Part shown: one piece after another, positions 1-25,324 of the stretch
Layout of the letters: the number at the start of each line of letters is the position of its first letter
Position numbering within the stretch: position 1 is the first letter of the stretch
Assembly: GCA_963942565.1 (NCBI GenBank)
Contig: OZ012686.1
Span: 14,782,056-14,846,055, forward strand
Direction of reading: 5' to 3'
From: Maea johnstoni
Lineage: Eukaryota > Annelida > Polychaeta > Spionida > Magelonidae
DNA length: 64,000 bases
Position numbers and translations under genes: made by a program
The notes under the pieces: generated by a model
What the model was told of the DNA's origin: nothing
The model's database searches: none
What the model saw: only the letters and a program-made list of their open reading frames with translations

Positions 1-1059
1 TTTGACCACTAAATTTATTAAAATAGCTTTTCGGGCCCCAAGCCTGAAATGTAAGTGTCAGACCCTGGGTGTCACATTATCTTGATTAGTGGGGGCAGGG
101 GTTTGAGGAATTTATACATGAGTTCTATCAAATTGGCTTGGCAAACTGAACGCCTGGCAGGACTTTCTGATCATGGGTCCAACTTGCCCTGCCTGACTAC
201 TTGGGTTGGCAGGGTACTGTTGAGCCCTGTCCCCTATGGGGATCTTCTCTCCCTTTCTTTTAAAAAAAAAGTTGTCACACCCTCTCTCTCTCTCTTATTA
301 TTATTATTTAGGTGGTGTTTCAGTATTTTGATTAGTTGGTGCAGGGGTTGGGGAATCTATACATGAGTTAATATTTACTTGATTTACATCTCTATTAAAC
401 TTCTGGCGAGGTGTAGTTACCAGGGAGATGTTGCAGGGGCCATTTATCATACATGACGTAGGATTGGAAAATTTGATTATCCTTACTTTTTCTGCCATAC
501 TGCAGCCGCGACTAGCACATTGTTAGTGGTTGAGAAGACCACAAGTCACTAGCAACTTTATCATGTGCATGGGAAGTTGGGAACCCAGGTAGTTGTGAGA
601 GACAGCAAGCTGTTAGTGTACAACCATACTATGAGGCCACATAGTGTGGTGCCAAGTGCGGCTAACATGTCTGCAGTGTATAGTCAATACTGCACTCGGG
701 TAGGGCAGGCAGCACTTTCATATTTATAGCATGCATACTGGCTGCAAGCAAGGTATATAAGGGGATCCCATCCCTGACGTATACCCCAGGTAGACATTTG
801 ACGACATTGACGTAGATCCAAGATGCCTTGCAGTTGTAAGAGCACCATTTGATTGATGCATTTCATAATAATTTTAATAGTGTTTGTGTCACACAGTTCC
901 TGGTGATGACTGAAAACTAGAAACAAAACAAACAAACAAAGAGCGACGTCAATGGTTCAGTAAGGGTTCTTTTTTATTGAGTGGTTAAGGCAGTTTTTTT
1001 TGAGCTTCACTGAGTATGACTTAGAATCCAAACCCGTGCTGTGCACGGGGGCCTGCTAG
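1..1059 (+). mobile_element. Helitron-like non-autonomous element, copy 1 (left end cut by window edge)
   Basis: The first 1059 bases recur with only small differences at about 1821-2792. Both copies end in a short hairpin (CCCGTGC-tg-tGCACGGG) followed about 8 bases later by CTAG, with a T as the next base. A hairpin just before a CTRR terminus, inserted in front of T, is the known Helitron 3' end. No coding capacity is seen. Positions about 176-230 resemble the small element at 4724-4834, so part of the interior may be captured sequence. The 5' end lies outside the window. Confidence 0.6.
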
Positions 1060-1603
1060 TCTATATTTTAATACCGCTAATTTGAGTTCGTTGTATACGG
1101 TTTTCTCTGCGGTTATGCCTCTGTGGGCTGCACTGCCGTCCTGATTCTTTTGCCTTGGCTTTCCAATTGAGGCCAACGCTTATATTTTTTTGAAATTTTG
1201 GCATTTAATGCCTTTATTCTTGAAAAGTGGTCCGTTGCCAATGGCAATGCCAATGGCAATGACAAGTGTCTGCAGCCAGTCCAGGTCACATCAATGACAT
1301 ACGTCTGCAGCCACCCGATATGATACAATGTATTTCATACAATGTTGTACAACTGTAGATCTATGAAATTATACAATGTTGCTCTCCCCCTCTTTCAACT
1401 CTGTCTATAAAAGTATACAATGTTGCAAAAAACTCTACATCATACAGCACTAGGTTGATAGGGAGAATATTAGTGCATGTGTACTCAGGGTTGTGGTGTT
1501 ACAATTCCCTCATTGACTGCCCCCCTAAATATATCTCTCTACTGCCCCTTTATTGACTGCCCCCTTGACTATTCTCCTAAATTGTTTTGAGTGAAATTTA
1601 ATC

Positions 1604-1607
<4 letters not shown>
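1060..1607. other. Spacer between the two Helitron-like copies
   Basis: No gene or recognised element is visible. A short local repeat of AATGGCAATGCC-type sequence occurs near 1238-1262, and CAATGTTG/TACAATG motifs recur at 1325-1425. Confidence 0.4.

Positions 1608-1689
<82 letters not shown>
1608..1689. repeat. (TC)n microsatellite
   Basis: About 41 uninterrupted TC dinucleotides. Confidence 0.98.
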
Positions 1690-1693
<4 letters not shown>

Positions 1694-1820
1694 TGTATGT
1701 GATGTCCAGTGTTCGTCTTTCCCAGGGGCATATGCCCCTAGCTTTTGCTGTGGGCCCCTAGATTCTTTAGACTAGGGGCCCAAAATAGTATGTAAAGTAT
1801 AATAATACAGAAATGCTGTT

Positions 1821-2791
1821 TTTGACCACTAAATTTATTAAAATAGCTTTTTGGGCCCCAAGCCTGAAATCTAAGTGTCAGACCCTGGGTGTCACAATAT
1901 CTTGATTAGTGGGGGAAGGGGTTTGGGGAATTTATACATGAGTTCTATCAAATTGGCTTGGCAAACTGAACGCCTGGCAGGACTTTCTGATCATGGGTCC
2001 AACTTGCCCTGCCTGACTACTAGGGTTGGCAGGGTACTGGTGAGCCCTGTCCCCTATGGGTATCTTCTCTCCCTTTCTTTTAAAAAAGTTGTCGCACCCT
2101 CTCTCTCTCTCTCTTATTATTATTATTTAGGTGGTGTTTCAGTATCTTGATTAGTTGGTGCAGGGGTTGGGGAATCTATAGGACTGGAAAATTTGATTAT
2201 CCTTACTTTTTCTGCCATACTGCGGCCGCGACTAGCACGTTGTTAGTGGTTGAGAAAGCCAGAGTATCTGGCGAAGACCACAAGTCACTAGCAACTTTAT
2301 CATGTGCATGGGAAGTTGGGAACCCAGGTAGTTGTGAGAGACAGCAAGCTGTCAGTGTACAACCATACTATGAGGCCACATAGTGTGGTGCCAAGTGCGG
2401 CTAACATGTCTGCAGTGTAGTCAATGCTGCACTCGGGTCGGACATGCAGCACTTTCATATTTATAGCATGCATACTGGCTGCAAGCAAGGTATATAAGGG
2501 GATCCCCTCCCTGACGTATACCCCAGGTAGACATTTGACGACATTGACGTAGATCCAAGATGCATTGCAGTTGTAAAAGCACCATTTGATTGATGCATTT
2601 CATAATAATTTAATAGTGTTTGTGTCACACAGTTCCTAATGATGACTGAAAACTAGAAACAAAAAAAAAACATGAGCGACGTCAATGGTTCAGTAAGGGT
2701 TCTATTTTTTGAGTGGTTAAGGCAGTTTTTTTTTGAGCTTCACTGAGTATGACTTAGAATCCAAACCCGTGCTGTGCACGGGGGCCTGCTA

Positions 2792-2792
<1 letters not shown>
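1821..2792 (+). mobile_element. Helitron-like non-autonomous element, copy 2
   Basis: Second copy of the sequence at 1-1059, in the same orientation, ending in the same hairpin plus CTAG and again followed by T. Compared with copy 1 it lacks part of the 360-470 stretch and carries a short insertion near 2258. The true 5' terminus (expected to begin TC) is not obvious; it could lie a little left of 1821, because the flanking sequence of copy 1 is not available for comparison. Confidence 0.6.
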
Positions 2793-2850
<58 letters not shown>

Positions 2851-2863
2851 CATCATCATCATA
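2793..2863. repeat. (TTA)n then (TCA)n microsatellite
   Basis: Trinucleotide repeats start at the base after the Helitron-like 3' terminus and end about 18 bases before the splice donor of the UBR exon (minus strand). Confidence 0.95.
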
Positions 2864-2881
2864 GATGTGCATGGAGCTTAC

Positions 2882-3150
2882 CTGCAGGCGTAGGTGGGTT
2901 CTCCCATTTTGAAAACATGTCCACAGAGTTGCGGTGGACTGTCTTTTAACTTGAGCTCGGTGAACTTCGCCTCGGGTTCGCCTCCACAGATGAACATCTC
3001 CATCGGTCTGAAGAGAGTACTCTTCGTCTCGCTCTCTTCCTTAGCGGGGTCTGGCTCCCCGCCAAGACAGAAGATTTGGGGTACGTACCGCGTCCAATGA
3101 GAGCGCAGTGCTTCCCGTAGACTGCCATTACTGTGAGCATGATCGAGGGC
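2882..3150 (-). CDS. UBR2: UBR1/UBR2-type N-recognin, coding exon 2
   Basis: An 89-codon exon plus two bases. On the minus strand it has an acceptor (ttttgcag) just before 3150 and a donor (gtaagc) just after 2882. The translation carries YVPQIF, LFRPMEMFICGGEP and ends in CGHVFKMGEPTYACR, which I recognise as the stretch leading into and opening the UBR box of UBR1/UBR2; UBR2 of vertebrates reads CGRVF..GEPTYSCR here. The two cysteines C98 and C111 (numbered with exon 1) would be the first zinc ligands of that box, which binds type-1 N-degrons in this E3 ubiquitin ligase family. The remaining exons should lie left of the window. UBR1 and UBR2 cannot be told apart from this fragment; many invertebrates have one gene for both. 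Confidence 0.9.
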
Positions 3151-6100
3151 CTGCAAAACAGAAACATTGTCAGGGATCGAAATTAAGATTTTATCCAGGG
3201 AGCCCAATTGCATCTTCTAAAGCTACCTAGAGATGTTGTGTTAGAAACCAGTTCATCTTTGGGCTCCCTGCAGAAATTTGGAAAGCCACAGGAGAATTCA
3301 AGGGAGCCCCCGGCTCCCGGCATCCCCTACTTTCGAGCCCTGAAAGTAATCAATAACAGGGCAACTGGAACCAGGGTCTTGGCCAGGATAATACCACTGC
3401 TTCCTTGAGTCTATTGATATACAAATACATTCATGAGAGCACCTTCTAAAGACATATTTGTTGGTAGGATTACGGGTAGGATTATCAATCTTAATCAAGC
3501 TTGAATGCAATTGATATTCCATACCCAGCAAACAGATTAGGATTCTACCCATCTGGGTTGGAATCCCCTGACCACTGGTCAGTGAGTTTTATAAGCGTCC
3601 TTTAAGTATGAACAAATCAACATTGGGTCAAACAAGCCACCCGTAATAATGACCTTTTCTCTATGTGAAGAACGTAAATCCTATTTTTCCTGGCTCCACG
3701 CCATCTAGACTGTTATTGAGATAAAGGCTTCGGGTCTGACACTTGCTGTCAAAGTGTATTTAAGATAGTATACACATATTAAAGGGTAAAATGCACCATC
3801 AGAATGATTTAGGTTCAAGATGAGCTTGTATGTCACCCAAGGTCTTAGCCAGGAATTAGAAACTGTGTGCCTAAAATTGGCCATGGTAAAATTTTTGGGC
3901 GTCCACAATATATATACTCAGATTTCAACCATAAACATGTATATATTTATCAAAATAGTGCATGATATCCTTATACGAGGTCATGGGAATTATATGATGA
4001 AGAAAAAATTCAATTATATGCTTGAGATTGACATTTTAAGAAATTCCTCACAAAAGAATTTGGGTGTCCTGAGGGGTGCTTTTTAAGGTTTGGGTGTCCA
4101 AAAACACACCCAGACACCCTGCTGGCTAAGACCATGATGTCACCTTTCAAATAAGACCTACCCCAAACCTGTCCTCTTCAGCACTACTCAGTTATAGCTT
4201 ACAGAAGTGACCAAGTAACAGGCCTGAGGCAGCCATATGGGGGTGTCCATGTATCCCACGATGCACTCTGTTTTGGGCATCTTTTAAGCACCAGCTGTGT
4301 CACCTGAGGTCTTATTTGAATGGTGACATGTATTAGCTCATTTTGAACCTAAATCATCCTGATGGTGCATTTGCCCTTTAAGTATCATCTTGAGTGAGTC
4401 AAATATACTTGATATATATTTGATATATAACACTTAATAGTTTCCAAAGCAGATGAAAAATTTATATTATTGTCCTTTAACATATGTAGTGCATAATGTT
4501 CCCAGTGCGTCAGCTTGATGCATGCTTTATTACAAATAACGTGTACAATCAGGACATAAGCCGCAGAGCATTCCACTGGGAATCTTGTGTACATGAAGGT
4601 ATCATTTGTTAATGGTTAGTCTCCCTGGGCACTCATGAACTAACCGCTGGCAAAAAAAGTAAACTCTTTAGAAAGTGCATCCTAGGGGTATAAGTTAAAG
4701 ATACTATTTTGCGACAGGAGCAGGGCTCGACATAACAGATAACCCCATAGTCATGTCTATCTAAGGACTATCTGATATTGGGTCCAACTTGCCCTGCCTG
4801 ACTACCTGGGTTGGTCGGGTACTGTTGAGCCCTGAGGAGTTTCAAATTGCCTTGGACACCCTGTCTGTAAATCACCGGTCATTCTGTCCAGTGACAATGA
4901 ACTGGCCACCCCTCTTATACATAAAGAAGGTTAAAAAAGTTCTGTCTAACCTGTTAAATGGGGTAACCTGCATCTAAAAAAGTTCGGTCAGTGTGAAGAA
5001 AGCTTGAAATAATTACCAAGTTTGTCAAATGCAAGTTTGAACTAGAGCAATGACTGTAAAACAGGCTCCATACTCAGGGCCTTAGCCAGGATGAGGGAGT
5101 CCAAAATTGGGCAGAATTTTGGGCCATCCAAGGAAGACCACAACATATTACAGATTACAGATTACAACTAGGAAAAATGTATTTACTATAAATACTAAAC
5201 ATATTTAAATAAGGAATTACATCCTTGTAAATGAGATTGAAAAACTTAAATTATATGCTTGAAATTAGGGCTATCATTGATAAGAAATATTTATCGCTTC
5301 GATAATCGACAAAATTATTACCGATATGCTACTTCGATTCAATTCAGCGAATCAAATTAAAAATGAATGAAAACCAGCAATGTGCTTATGAGGAATGGTT
5401 GTAGTTCGCGTGTGGGGTGATCACAGCCCTAACACATACACATTCATCTGTGTGAATTCAAGGATTATAAATGGAATGGACGCACAGTTGTAGTAGGGAG
5501 TTTGTGTTGTTCAAGCTGTGTTTTCCTGAAAAATAGTTTATTTACCTAATTTGCATATGAGTCGATATGTTGTGCCTTCTTCGATATCGATAATCGATAA
5601 GGTTTTTTTGTTGATTCATCGATACGGGCGTTATCAATGACAGCCCTACTTGAAATTGATATTTTAAGAAATTACTCACACAAAAAAATGGGTGTCCTGG
5701 GGGTGATTTTTGAAGGTTTGGGCTTACAAATGACGTCCACACACCCTGCTGGCTAAGACAATGCCCGGAGTTCGGTTGTTATCTGAGTGCTAAATAGTTT
5801 ATACTGATTACAATCTGTCCAGCTAAACCATCACCTCTGCCTGTGAAGTCTATACTGATTACAATTCACCATTTGATAATCTGTGGCCTCGGCCTCAAAA
5901 GTCCAGCATGGCCTACTTGCCAATAATCTCAGAGCTCTAAAATCAGGGGTGCAAGAAGATCAGTGACAGCAAACTCATATACAGGTATTCAGTTTATAGT
6001 CTTTTATCCACCGAAATGTTCACACAACCTTCCTTCCCTAGCAGGCCTGTACACACGGAAACCGTTTCAAACCCCCAAGGGATATTCCAGAGCAGCTGGC

Positions 6101-6988
6101 AGCATATAGCGCACAAGCTCTAAGCACTGCCCTATAAATGCATGGTATCAATTTTGCAGCTGGGTAGACTGACCACTGAGTGACCACTGAGAGTATGAGT
6201 ATGTATTTCTCTGGTGACCAGTATAGACCTACATCAGGAGTTTCATTGGACATTATCCAAAACTATCACTTTAAACAGAACGGCAAGCAGAGTAAATCCT
6301 TTATCTCCATGAAAAAAGTTTCATATTGAATAGATCAAGGATATTCTTAAATGACTAATCCAATTATTCTATTATAAAGGTAAAGGTATTCGGTTTATAG
6401 TCTTGTATCCACCGAAGCGCTCACACAACCTTCCTCCCTTAGCAGGCACTGTACAGTGTACATACGGAAACTATTTCAATCCCCCTGGGGATATTCCAGA
6501 GCAACTGGCAGCATATAGCGCACATGCTCTAAGCACTGCCTTATTTATGCTAGGTACCCATTTTGCAGCTGGGTAGACTGAAGCAATATGGAATAAACTG
6601 TCTTGCCCAAGGACAGACCAAAGTGCCCGGCCGGGAATTGAACCAGCGACCCCCTGATTACTAGTCCGACACCTAACCAACAACAATAATTAGGATTATT
6701 ATATACAAGAAAAGTTAGTGAAGTATGGCACTGTCAAAACTTTTTATCATGGCCAGATGCTGCACCCATGAAGGCAGCTCCTACCTATGGCATGGCAGAG
6801 GGCCAATTGTTTTGTTTTGAGCTTATCTTTATAAATACGTTAAAAAATAACTTAGGAGACAACTAAGATCTTTAGAGGTTTAGGATGGGTAATCCAGGAG
6901 ATTATAATATATATGTCTTGTCAATAAATTTGTCAATCATTTCATTTTAATCATAAGTGAAAGAAAAACTTAACTGATGATTTAAAGT

Positions 6989-7086
<98 letters not shown>

Positions 7087-7444
7087 TGTGTGTGTGTGTG
7101 TGTGTGTGTTTGCAGATGGATCCAAAAGAGTAACTGATTCATATTTTCTTCATACTCTTTATCTGTAACGCAATAAGCTATCTTTTCTAGAATTTGCCCC
7201 AGACTGAGTTCTAACCAAGGCAGCTGGTAAGTGGTAAAAATCAGAAAATATGAGGGGATCGACTTGTTTTAAGAAATTCACAAACGTATACTTGCAGCTA
7301 ATTGTTTTCAAAATACATATATCCAATGGCCAACTCATTATCAGGCTTTCTGATTTGCAAGTGTGGTAATCAACTCACCCTAACTACATGTTCAACGCTA
7401 AATTCCTGAATTCCTACTGCTTGCATACTGGCATCAGTCGCCAT
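2882..7444 (-). CDS. UBR2: UBR1/UBR2-type E3 ligase gene, 5' part (two exons and intron 1)
   Basis: The gene model joins exon 1 (7444-7379, 22 codons, phase 0) to exon 2 (3150-2882, starts in phase 0, ends in phase 2), giving 111 complete residues of the N-terminus. In the family this protein recognises destabilising N-terminal residues and targets substrates to the proteasome in cytosol and nucleus. Intron 1 (3151-7378, 4.2 kb) is filled with transposons: a TTAA MITE with a hAT MITE inside it, a second hAT MITE with another inside it, a 111-bp element, two SINEs and a (TA)n/(TG)n tract. The start codon lies 1.6 kb from that of NUDT14, which runs the other way. Confidence 0.75.
3151..3778. 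other. Left part of UBR intron 1, nothing recognised
   Basis: No repeat with clear ends and no exon-like stretch is visible in this 628-base interval. Confidence 0.4.
3779..4381. mobile_element. TTAA-flanked MITE interrupted by a hAT MITE
   Basis: The ends are inverted repeats: TTAAAGGGTAAAATGCACC on the left and the complement of GGTGCATTTGCCCTTTAA on the right, with about 20 more matching bases inward (CATCAGGATGATTTAGGTTC type). TTAA at both ends suggests a TTAA target site, as piggyBac-like elements use. The hAT MITE at 3838-4136 sits inside near the left end. A related right half lies at 26150-26369. Confidence 0.75.
3838..4136 (+). mobile_element. hAT-like MITE, CAGGGTCTTAGCC family (TSD ATGTCACC)
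   Basis: 299 bp starting CAAGGTCTTAGCCAGG and ending CTGGCTAAGACCATG. A perfect 8-bp direct repeat ATGTCACC flanks it (3830-3837 and 4137-4144); 8-bp target duplications are typical of hAT. It is inserted in the TTAA MITE at 3779-4381. Other copies are at 5075, 41863 and 50410. No coding capacity. Confidence 0.9.
4382..4723. other. UBR intron 1, unassigned stretch
   Basis: No gene or element with defined ends is visible. Confidence 0.35.
4724..4834 (+). mobile_element. Short inverted-repeat element, CAGGGCTCGACA family (TSD AGGAG)
   Basis: 111 bp beginning CAGGGCTCGACATAA and ending TACTGTTGAGCCCTG, directly flanked on both sides by AGGAG. It belongs to the same 5-bp-TSD group as elements at 38938, 45355, 51315 and 62364. 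Its right part (GGGTCCAACTTGCCCTGCCT) also occurs inside both Helitron-like copies near 176 and 1996. Confidence 0.75.
5075..5763 (+). mobile_element. hAT-like MITE, CAGGGTCTTAGCC family, with a nested hAT MITE
   Basis: Begins CAGGGCCTTAGCCAGG and ends GCTGGCTAAGACAATG. Without the insertion at 5266-5648 it would be about 298 bp, like its relatives. No target duplication is left, so this copy looks older than those at 3838, 41863 and 50410. Confidence 0.75.
5266..5648 (+). mobile_element. hAT-like MITE (TAGGGCTATCATTGATAA ends; TSD CTTGAAAT)
   Basis: 383 bp with terminal inverted repeats TAGGGCTATCATTGATAA and the complement TTATCAATGACAGCCCTA (one difference). It is flanked by the perfect 8-bp duplication CTTGAAAT (5258-5265 and 5649-5656). 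It sits inside the MITE at 5075-5763. The interior is rich in TCGATTATCGAT-like palindromes. Confidence 0.92.
5983..6183 (-). mobile_element. SINE-A copy, truncated
   Basis: The tail and body of the tRNA-derived SINE-A family on the minus strand. The tRNA-like head is missing beyond about 6183, where a short local duplication (ACTGACCACTGAGTG) replaces it. Confidence 0.7.
6376..6684 (-). mobile_element. SINE-A copy, nearly full length
   Basis: On the minus strand this reads tRNA-like head, body with the conserved TGGGTACCTAGCATAAATA region, and tail CCGAATACCTTTACC. The far end of the head (A box) is degraded into CAACAATAAT. Confidence 0.8.
6994..7110. repeat. (TA)n followed by (TG)n microsatellite
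   Basis: About 45 TA units to 7083, then about 12 GT units to 7110. Confidence 0.97.
7379..7444 (-). CDS. UBR2: UBR1/UBR2-type N-recognin, coding exon 1
   Basis: A 22-codon open frame starts at an ATG in good context (agaaaATGG) and reads MATDASMQAVGIQEFSVE followed by HVVR, then meets a strong donor, GTGAGT, at 7378-7373. It ends in phase 0, which is the phase exon 2 (3150-2882) needs. Length and character (short acidic N-terminus starting MA) resemble the first exon of vertebrate UBR2 as I remember it. No other minus-strand ATG-plus-donor of fitting phase was noticed between 3150 and 9000. The join is inferred, not seen in a transcript. Confidence 0.72.
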
Positions 7445-7453
7445 TTTCTGTCT

Positions 7454-7461
7454 ATTTGCAT
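7454..7461 (-). promoter_or_regulatory. Octamer (ATGCAAAT) close to the UBR start codon
   Basis: ATGCAAAT on the minus strand lies 10 bases before the UBR ATG. It is the POU-factor octamer consensus. The match is exact, but an 8-mer occurs by chance often in AT-rich DNA. Confidence 0.25.
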
Positions 7462-8828
7462 GATTTCTCAACGCGCAGAATCTTTACGAAGGATTTTTTT
7501 TTCATGCAACAATTTTTTATTGATCCTTATTTTATCAAAATATATATTTTACTTTTTGTATGTCAATTAACTAATTCCTATCATTCTATCTTACAAATAA
7601 ACTGGAATACTAAATGCGGTTGAAATTACTGAGTGTCAATTTAGATTTTTACGTAGGGGGAGTTTCTCCTCGGCATACGGAAATATCCGAAGTCCGACAT
7701 CTGCGAACTAAGCCGGGCCGAGGTCGCTCTTCGGCCTTTCACGACCCGAGGAGAAACCCGCCCGACAATTGAACCTGTGTTTGAGCACTTGCAAGGAACT
7801 CCCTCTTGGGTCAACACTGTAAACCAAATACACAGCACTTTAGCACCACTCCTTAAGGTGGCTTATGGGGTTAATTTGTGAATGTACACCAGTTTCCTTA
7901 TAATCAGTTCAATCAGGGACTTATAATGACTATATATCTCTGGTTCAATTGGTATTTTATAGGCCATCAGCCCATCACTGAGCAGTGGTACTGGTAGACC
8001 ATTTATAGAACTTGCACACAGAAGCACCCATATATTATAGGCATGCAGACTAGCTGAAGCAGGAAGTGTTTTGGCCCTTTCCTCCATAAGTTCACCAAAA
8101 CGTTGCATGGTCGCTTCAAACATGCATTTTTGATATCAAACGTCAACAGATTTTATTAAGATTGGGCATATTTTTGTAGTAGTTTGGATGTAAGGCATTG
8201 ACCATTAGATATCAAGGGGGGGGGGGGGGGCGTGTATAGAAGTTGGGGCACAATTTTCTTTTCATTGAGATTCAGGGCTCGATAAAATAAAATTCATTTT
8301 AGGGCTCAATTTTTTTTTTTCGCAGGTTTTGAGGGCTCAATTTTTTTCATCACTTTCAGGGACGGAGGGTGTTCAAGTCCATATGCCAGTGTTGCACTGC
8401 CATTGCGGCAGGGGTGTGGAGGCCACTTAAGGCCCACAGAAGCCAGAGAGTTCTAGATGCTCTGAGATGCATTATCAGCCTTATCCGAGGCCCAAAATGA
8501 GTGATTCCAGATGAAAATTTGTTCTGTTTTGGGAAAACAATTAACCTTTCTTTTCCCCTTTTTTGGTGTGCAGGGCTGCCCGCCCGTGGTGCAGTGCCAT
8601 TGCGGCGGGGGTCTGGGGATCGCTCATGGCCCCCAGAAGCCAAAGGGTTCTAGATGCTCTGAGATGCATGCAACCCTTTTTCTTGGTGTGCAGGGCCGTC
8701 TAGCCGGAGCCCAATTTTTTTTTTTTTCATGGCGTCAGAGCGCAAACAATTTTTTTCACTGATTATCAGGGCTCAATTATTTTTTTCAAAGAATTTCAGG
8801 GCACAATTATTTTTTTCAATTCTATACA

Positions 8829-8976
8829 CGAAGGAGAAATGTTGATCAGAACATTACCAACAACTCTTCTTCAAATATTTTGTAAAATCATTCTCAATTC
8901 AAAAGTTATTGTCAAAAGTATCATCAATTATGCAGACAATAATTTCTGGATGAATTCTTGGGAATTAATGGGTTAA
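8829..8976 (+). mobile_element. TTAACCCATTAAT-family MITE, right half
   Basis: Matches the right arm of the element at 30397-30844 and ends GGAATTAATGGGTTAA. The left part is not recognisable. Confidence 0.6.
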
Positions 8977-9049
8977 CACCAAACACATTACAGTAATAAA
9001 ATAGCAGAAATTCTATAAAACAATTTTATGATATTTTAGGAACCTGACA

Positions 9050-23440
<14,391 letters not shown>

Positions 23441-25324
23441 CAGCAGAGACATACTTAACTAGGTAATGTGCCTCTCTGATAGCAGGTCTTATTATTACAA
23501 AAACCTGTCACAATATAAATCAAGATAGGTGTACATGAAAAAATTCTAAAAACGTGTTACTTGTCCTATATGGAATTTTGTTTGTTTTCAATTCTGAGAA
23601 TATCACATTTCTGTGTATGTCTTCTAATTTCCTGTTTCTGCCATGCCTCATCCAGACTCTAAAAGTGATGTATTTTGATTTTTTATGTTTATTTAAAGAA
23701 AATGTAGGGAATCTGACAATCTTCGACAATGGAATATCTCTATTTTCTCTATTTGGTATTAATCTATTTACACTTACAGCAGCCAAAAAAGCCCTGACGG
23801 TGCTGGAAACATTTTATTTACAAAAGCAGTTTCTTGGAAATATTTGAAGGAGAAATGTTGATCAGAAGCCAAACAACAACTCTTCTTCAAATGTTTTGTG
23901 AACGTTTGCTTTATTCACAAGTTATTTTTGAAAATATGAGAGTAGCTGACAATACGGTCAGGAGAACGAGTTCAACTTTAGAGGCCGAATCAACTTAAAT
24001 GTTCTGGCTTTTTTGGTTAACTTACGGAAACCACTAGGTATTTATTGTTTCCTTTTATTCTACATGTGATTCATAACCCTATCAGGTATGATTTTGTAAA
24101 AACATATTATAGAGGTATCTTGAATTGTATATTGTTATGGCATTCCAAGTTTCTAATTAATATCTTATTACACATGCTACAAATTATTCCTCAATTGGAA
24201 ACAGAGGGTGTCATTGCGGAATGAGATCTACCAGGTGATAACCAAGTTTCTTGCCTTCGGAAAATCCTGAGGCCAATTATGATATTGTATTTTTAGGGCA
24301 AATAGGATATGGATGATTTTATGTTATGATCAAAGGCTGTGTTGTCACTGAATTTATTTTATTGAAGAGAGTATGTCTTTACAAAAGCACAATTTATGCT
24401 GTACTAAACGAGTTGAAAAAAACCTGCGCTTTATTTGTATAAAAATCTCTTGGTATTAAATGGTGAAGCACTCATCTAAAGTATGATAAAGTGGACTGGG
24501 AGAAATAGTATAATCCTTCTCGGTCTCTTACTAAAATGTATTTATTCATTAAAAGATGTGCAAGTCATTGATTAATTGAATTACAGCTAGAAGAAGTTTA
24601 GAAGTGTTTACACAAATTACACACAGTTCCTTACAGGTTTTGAAAAAAGAAATAAGCATTGTCAGTAGCGTATCCAGGATTTGAAAAGGGGTCTAATTTA
24701 GTTCCAAAAAGTGACAATGGTGGTGGCACTAACAAAGATTTCTGAAAACACCACCAGGGGCCAAACTCGGACAAACTACTTGAACATCCCCCCCCCCCCC
24801 CCCCCCCCCTGGATATGTCACTTATTGTAACAGATAGGACGAAATGTCAGAGGATATATGTCACATACTCATAGCATGTACTCTCATGTGCAATGTTTAT
24901 AGGAAGCTTGAAGGATATGTGGGAACAATTTTCAACACTTTCCATGATTATTCCTTGGGATTTAAATAATTTGGTTATTTTCAATACTAGCTAAAAATAT
25001 GACATATTAAGAATAAAGAAAAGAGTATCAAGTATGAGAAATAAAAGCACTTTGCCGACATAAAAAGATACTTTCAAATGCTCTAGTCAACCCTTTAGAA
25101 CACACATACAGACATTAATAAGAGAGTATAAGTGCTTTGAACATAACTGAGGACCGGGTTTCATGGGCAGAGGAGTATCACATCAATTATACCTGTGCAA
25201 TTCTGAAGCCTTCTCTGGTTAGTGATCATCTTGCTACAGAATGGAAGTTTGTGCACATTGTGGAGGTATATTCATACGTTACTATCGCATAAAACTTCCT
25301 TTTTAAGGAAAGGCTGGAGGAGTT
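23441..25324. other. NUDT14 3' flank and intergenic DNA
   Basis: No clear AATAAA follows the stop within about 200 bases; AATATAAATC at 23512 is the nearest weak candidate. A fragment of the TTAACCCATTAAT MITE family lies at about 23775-23965, and a C run at about 24787-24809. The remainder is unassigned. Confidence 0.35.

Larger units (their letters stand above)
7445..9049. promoter_or_regulatory. Head-to-head intergenic region between UBR and NUDT14
   Basis: The 1.6 kb between the two divergent start codons should hold both promoters and 5' UTR exons. The sequence tattttag directly before 9040 looks like an acceptor, so the NUDT14 start codon probably lies in a second exon. Contents: a GC-richer block 7655-7850 with GTTTCTCCTCGG at about 7671 and its complement at about 7747; an unrecognised minus-strand 86-codon frame at 7863-8123; a G run at about 8217-8230; a diverged duplication (GTTCTAGATGCTCTGAGATG near 8450 and 8648) with several AGGGCTCAATTTTTT-like blocks; and a MITE remnant at 8829-8976. 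No TATA box stands out. Confidence 0.4.

Noticed and set aside
7863-8123. 86-codon minus-strand frame upstream of UBR exon 1
   Set aside because: No family recognised and no matching donor at its end; it could be a 5' UTR exon or chance, so it is only mentioned in the intergenic entry.
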